In this document: positions 30,950 to 34,816 of the stretch, one piece after another
Layout: every line of letters begins with the position of its first letter
Position numbering within the stretch: the stretch's first letter is position 1
Assembly (NCBI GenBank): GCA_943704495.1
Contig: CALSCR010003485.1
Location: 1 to 34,816 of the forward strand
DNA from: Pigoraptor chileana
Lineage: Eukaryota; Opisthokonta; Filasterea
Length of the DNA stretch: 34,816 bases
Direction: 5' to 3'
Made by a program: the position numbers and the translations under genes
The notes under the pieces: generated by a model
The model's database searches: none
The model's input: only the letters and a program-made list of their open reading frames with translations
What the model was told of the DNA's origin: nothing

Positions 30950-32602
30950 ATGCGTTCTGCACGTGGGTGTGGTGTGCGCGGGCTGCCATGCCTCAAGACG
31001 GGAGGCGCTGTCCTCGCCATGGCTGTTGCCGTCTTTCTGTTGTTGTGTCCGGCTGCTCACGCAGTCGACACCACTGACAATGCACGCAAGCTTCCTCACC
31101 CGACGCACAACACACAGCCTGTGAAGGGCATCCCGGACGCGCGACCGCCGCCGACGCAGCGCCGCTTCAACAGCACTGCCGTCAACGCGCTCATTGAGGG
31201 TATGCGGCCTCGCTTTGCCAACGCCGATCTCGGGACTCTCTTTGCAAACGCATATCCAAACACACTCGACACAACTGTGCAGTTCTTTGCGCCTGCCGCG
31301 GCGTCGTCAGAATTTCCGGATGCATTTGTGATCACTGGGGACATCGAGGCGCTGTGGCTGCGGGACTCTGCCAACCAGCTCCTTACGTACGCGCCGCTCT
31401 TTGCACACGACGCCGATCTCGCCGCCCTTGTGTGCGGACTAGTGCGCCGCCACTCAGTGTCGCTGCTCATCGATCCGTACGCAAATTCGTTCAACTTCAA
31501 CGCATCCGGTGCCGGCCACCAGAACGACGACCGACAGCCACGTATGCGCGCGGAAGTGTTTGAGGGAAAGTACGAGCTTGACTCTGTCGCCGCTGCACTG
31601 AAGCTCGCGGCAACATACTGGGAGGCGACGCAGGATGCACACTGCTTGTTTGGCGACGGCGTCTTTCTGGCGGGATTGGACGCTGCATTGCACGTGATCA
31701 CGGACATGCAGGCGACGCTGCCGTCCCCGAGCGGCGCATCCGGTCCGTACTCGTTCCAACGCGAGACGACGGTTGCCACGGACACGCTGTCGCAGGGCGG
31801 TGCGGGGGCGAGTGGGCGACGGTGCGGCCTGTCGCGGTCCTACTTCCGCCCCTCGGACGACGCCACATCACTGCCGTTCCACGTGCCCTCCAACGCAATG
31901 CTGGCCGTGGAGGCCAAGAGAGTTGGCGCCCTGCTGCGGGGTGCATTGCAAGGGCTCGACATGGACCTCATTAACGACCGCTCGCGCTTCCCGCCGCAGC
32001 CGTATTACGTGCGCAACGGCACGTGGACGGTTGATGATGTCAGCGCACTTGCGGATGCATTTGTTGCGCTTGCTGCGACGACAGCCGAGGCGGTTGAAAA
32101 CGAGGCAATTGGTGTGTCTGTCGGATCGCGCGTGTTTGCGTATGAAGTGGACGGATATGGCGGCGCGGTGTTCATGGACGACGCAAATGTGCCGTCGCTT
32201 CTCTCACTTCCTTATTTGGGGTTTGTCGCCGAGGGATCACCGCTTTGGGAAGTGTACCAGGCGACGCGTGCACTTGTGCTCTCTGACCGCCAGCCGTTTT
32301 TCTTTGAGGGGTCTGTGGCGTCGGGCGTCGGCAGTCCGCACACAGGGCCGGGATACATATGGCCCATGTCGCTTGTCATGCGTGCGCTTACGAGCACCGA
32401 CGACGCCGAAATAGCCGCATGCATCGTCGCCCTGCTCGCCTCGTCGGCCGGCACGGGATTTCTCCACGAGTCGTTCTATCTGAATGATGCGTCGCGGTTC
32501 ACGCGGAGCTGGTTCGCGTGGGTCAACGGACTGTTTGGGGAGCTTGTCGTTAAGATCGCAAACGAGCGGCCGCACCTCATATTCAGCACTGGCGCGTACT
32601 AG
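30950..32602 (+). CDS. Secreted GH125 metal-independent alpha-mannosidase
   Basis: GH125 enzymes (formerly DUF1237) are exo-alpha-1,6-mannosidases with an (alpha/alpha)6 barrel. A single exon encodes 550 residues, the only intact intronless gene here. The start ATG gives a signal peptide: a basic n-region, hydrophobic core AVLAMAVAVFLLLC and likely cleavage after AHA, so it enters the secretory pathway. Family motifs are YPNTLDTTV, DAFVITGDIEALWLRDSANQ, EGKYELDS (catalytic acid Asp), FHVPSNAMLAVEAKR, YGGAVFMDDANVPSLLSLPYLG, GPGYIWPMSLVMRALTS and FLHESFYLNDASRFTRSWFAW (base Glu in HES). At least three N-x-S/T sites are present. The substrate is probably mannose-capped N-glycan or mannan. GH125 is common in fungi and some bacteria; lack of introns leaves retro-origin or lateral transfer open. 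Confidence 0.92.
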   Translation: MRSARGCGVRGLPCLKTGGAVLAMAVAVFLLLCPAAHAVDTTDNARKLPHPTHNTQPVKGIPDARPPPTQRRFNSTAVNALIEGMRPRFANADLGTLFANAYPNTLDTTVQFFAPAAASSEFPDAFVITGDIEALWLRDSANQLLTYAPLFAHDADLAALVCGLVRRHSVSLLIDPYANSFNFNASGAGHQNDDRQPRMRAEVFEGKYELDSVAAALKLAATYWEATQDAHCLFGDGVFLAGLDAALHVITDMQATLPSPSGASGPYSFQRETTVATDTLSQGGAGASGRRCGLSRSYFRPSDDATSLPFHVPSNAMLAVEAKRVGALLRGALQGLDMDLINDRSRFPPQPYYVRNGTWTVDDVSALADAFVALAATTAEAVENEAIGVSVGSRVFAYEVDGYGGAVFMDDANVPSLLSLPYLGFVAEGSPLWEVYQATRALVLSDRQPFFFEGSVASGVGSPHTGPGYIWPMSLVMRALTSTDDAEIAACIVALLASSAGTGFLHESFYLNDASRFTRSWFAWVNGLFGELVVKIANERPHLIFSTGAY

Positions 32603-34305
32603 AGCCACTGAATCCCCCCGCGCCCCGGATGTGAGTCGGGGCGCTTTCTTACCTCTTACTCTGTCCAGGGGACAAACAAGTACTTGTTCCCTAAGAGTAC
32701 TTTTTGTCCCCTTGTTACCTTGAACTTTGTGAATTGCCGGCTTCACTTCGATGCAGAATGGGCAATTGCAATTGTGGCACCTGTCATTTGCGCCACATTT
32801 GCTTGCGGCTCTGACCGTCTGTTTCAGATGATCACGTAACCCTCCGCAACACAAATCGAAGCAATACAATTGTACATATAACATGCACACGTCAACCGGC
32901 GGTCGCCTCTGTGGCAGATAGTCTATGGCAGCCACTAAGTGGTCAGGAGCGATCCCTCAAGTGGCGGTAGGAACTTGGTTTACAAAATGAGCCAAAAAGT
33001 CCGGCACAGTGGAATGGACGATAGGACACATGTCAATTGATACTTTCAATGCACACTGGCGCAACTACATGGTTTCCGGCTCAAAGGCTCATTCTTCGTC
33101 AGCTGTTCACGGCCGCCGGCTGCCGTTCCCGACTGAGAAAGGAATTGGTTGTAGCAATCTCGTCAGTCGGTATTTGCTTTCTTGGCAGTCAGCCAAAACA
33201 AACAGACGCATACGCATACGATGGGAAAGAACCCCACAGTTTTCCGACAGTCAGATCGAACAGACAGCGGCACTAAGTGAATGACGCCGGCCGGCACTGC
33301 CGAATTCAGCCGAAGCCGTTGACGCAACGGCCGGCCGCCCATTGGATCAGTCGGCCGCATGCCCATATCCCCGCCTCGACGAAGAATGATTCCAACGCAT
33401 ATCTCGTTCGGTACAAATAGTGCATGACGCGCAATTTCCGAGAGTTGTGCTGGCGTCGACTCCAAACCCATACGCATATGCACTGCAATGATTGAAGTAA
33501 TACGGAATTAATATTCAAGACATTTCAGTTGGCGCGAGGCTGGCCGGCATGATGCTCGCGACAACGTTTGCTGTAAGGAGAAATTAATGTCTGGCACTGT
33601 ATTCCGTGGACATCACGGCAAACCGGACGGAACACGCAGCCCGAGGCTGACACTTGCCGAGACGAAGCTACCACCCCAGTAGCATCGACCGAACCAACTG
33701 ACCAGTATAATATCATCCTTCAATGCGGGCAAAAACTATTAACGGTTACGTAATGGTTCTGCCGGGTCACGAGGCAGCATGTAATGAATGTTGAGCAGAC
33801 GGCGACTGAGCCGAAGCCTAGGTGTCTCAGTTCCGTTGACTTCTGTTAAAATTAGTCAGCATCATAATCAAGTGCTGTCCCCCACTGACACTGGATCGGC
33901 CGCACTGGCAGTCACGCCTGCGCCGGCCTGACTTGTCGTGCTGTCGCTTCAAAAAGTTTGCACCAATCCAACCAATTAAAGTTGAGTCGATAATATATTG
34001 GTCTGACTCTGCATGGCCGGCACACAGCTGCAACAACTGAACGAGTGATAGATAGCACAAGACCATCACTTCAGTACTGTTCAAGCATTCTTGTGGAATA
34101 TCTGTACGAGGGAACTCGGGGTTTACTGCTCTGCTTGACGGAGCTGGACTGGGACCGCGAGGCAATCGTATCGAATAGGTATTCTTATTACAATAGTTGG
34201 ATATGCTGCGGTTCGTCCCACAACACAACCTTTAGTTAGAGCTGTAGTGTGAGCAATACAAAATATGCACACGTGACATGGCATTGTCTCTTCTAGTCAC
34301 TCTCT
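32603..34305. other. Anonymous 1.7 kb region, possibly decayed mobile DNA
   Basis: No intact gene was recognised. A hairpin lies at 32668-32711. On the minus strand, about 32700-32935 is open and Cys-rich (CFDLCCGGL, KCGANDRCHNCNCPFC) but has no ATG. Another minus ORF (33827-34228) contains a stretch ending DSTLIGWIGANFLKR that faintly recalls the helix-turn-helix of ISXO2-like transposases. GGCCGGC clusters occur at 33290-33360 and 33540-33550. Base composition and codon patterns differ from the neighbouring genes. I treat this as non-coding or relic sequence, with the transposon link speculative. Confidence 0.35.
32668..32711. repeat. Inverted repeat (hairpin) downstream of GH125
   Basis: Left arm 32668-32684 (GGGGACAAACAAGTACT) pairs with right arm 32696-32711 (AGTACTTTTTGTCCCC) over 16 base pairs with one bulged base and an 11-base loop. 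It lies 66 bases after the GH125 stop, so it could fold in the 3' UTR or be part of a mobile element end. Confidence 0.75.
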
Positions 34306-34530
34306 TCAATCGCCGTCGCCAGCAGACATGGAGGACGATGCACAAGACCGCTGCGATCCGGACCGGCGCTTGCTCAGTCGCTCGCACTTAGGACAACTGG
34401 CGGGCGCCGCGAAGCACTTGGTGTGGTACAGGGACGTACACGCAGCACACGCCGTTGTCATTGGGTCGAATGGAAATATAATGCCTTCGTCCTGACACAA
34501 CTCGCACACAAATCCCTTGGCCGTGCAAAG
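34306..34530 (-). CDS. C-terminal exon of a Rubicon-homology (DEF8/PLEKHM/Rubicon-type) protein, cut by right edge
   Basis: The last exon of a minus-strand gene whose 5' part lies beyond 34816. The acceptor CACAG precedes 34530 and the exon gives 74 residues plus a stop. It matches the end of the Rubicon homology domain: LCTAKGFVCELCQDEGIIFP, then FDPMTTACAACTSLYHTKCF and SCPKCERL, with the Cys/His zinc ligands in order. The last 20 residues are Ser-rich and low complexity. Proteins with this domain bind Rab7 on late endosomes and lysosomes and act in autophagy or endosomal traffic. Which member (DEF8, PLEKHM1 or Rubicon) cannot be told from one exon. The 34531-34816 stretch is intron and holds a direct duplication. 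Confidence 0.85.
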   Translation of the reverse strand, partial: LCTAKGFVCELCQDEGIIFPFDPMTTACAACTSLYHTKCFAAPASCPKCERLSKRRSGSQRSCASSSMSAGDGD

Positions 34531-34540
34531 CTGTGAACCG

Positions 34541-34729
34541 ACACAGACATAAACATTAGTTAATACGTGACTGTGTTACATGTAAAAGATGTATGATGAC
34601 ATCGTGTGCCAACGTTAGTGGCGACAAAACTGATAACAGACACAGACAATTAGAGTTAATAAGTGACTGTGTACATGGAGAAGATGTATGATGACGTCGC
34701 GTGCCAATAGTTAGTGGGCGACAAGATTG
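34541..34729. repeat. Imperfect direct duplication of about 90 bases in an intron
   Basis: Unit 1 at about 34541-34632 and unit 2 at about 34640-34729 both start ACACAGACA and share GTGACTGTG, AAGATGTATGATGAC, CGTGCCAA and GTTAGTG in the same order. Similarity is roughly 80 percent by eye. The pair lies immediately upstream of the last exon of the Rubicon-type gene. Confidence 0.8.
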
Positions 34730-34816
34730 TGGACTAAGATGGTTTGCGTAAGAATGTGACGACTGTCTTTGGCCATCAACAGCAGAATGTGTTTGTAACT
34801 ATTCGCAAGGCTGCTA

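Noticed and set aside
32237-32935. Cys-rich minus ORF overlapping the end of GH125 as a separate gene
   Set aside because: No ATG in the open stretch, much of it is antisense to the GH125 coding end, and no domain is recognisable; kept only as a hint of relic sequence.

Overview
This is eukaryotic nuclear DNA from a flagellated, probably unicellular organism. Most genes are split by short introns of about 50-500 bases, coding density is high, and introns carry many CA/GT microsatellites. The protein set includes a BRPF-type chromatin scaffold, a ciliary dynein regulatory complex subunit, a DASH cryptochrome, a GH125 mannosidase and a Rubicon-type domain. TTAGGG-like repeats, a minor-spliceosome (AT-AC) intron and an RFX-like X-box are also visible. 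Together these suggest a unicellular opisthokont relative (holozoan, early fungal lineage or apusomonad-like). I cannot name the species, and the placement is inference.

Layout, left to right. NOG1 GTPase (minus, cut by the left edge), then an intergenic stretch holding a relic of a leucine-rich repeat gene. DRC11/IQCA (minus) contains the AT-AC intron. It is divergent from a two-exon PIP-box protein of unknown function (plus), and the promoter between them holds the X-box. ALG12 mannosyltransferase (minus) is divergent from a BRPF-like protein with C2H2, PHD-knuckle-PHD, bromodomain and PWWP modules (plus). FAHD2-like hydrolase and CRY-DASH follow on the minus strand. A broken F-box-like/LRR pseudogene (plus) comes next. 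NVL/Rix7 (plus) and AFG2/SPATA5/Drg1 (minus) sit tail to tail. AFG2 is divergent from an intronless, secreted GH125 alpha-mannosidase (plus). The last 2.2 kb hold anonymous, possibly transposon-derived sequence and the final exon of a Rubicon/DEF8/PLEKHM-type gene (minus) that runs off the right edge.

Functional themes. Three of the eleven intact genes (NOG1, NVL/Rix7, AFG2/Drg1) belong to 60S ribosomal subunit assembly, and in yeast Drg1 acts on the same particles that carry Nog1. ALG12 and GH125 both handle mannose glycans. Nothing here looks like a prokaryotic-style operon, integrated phage or CRISPR array. The points most worth a second look are the AT-AC intron, the X-box in front of a ciliary gene, GT-repeat tracts starting at splice donors, the large excess of CACGTG, the unrecognised PIP-box protein, and the decaying LRR family.
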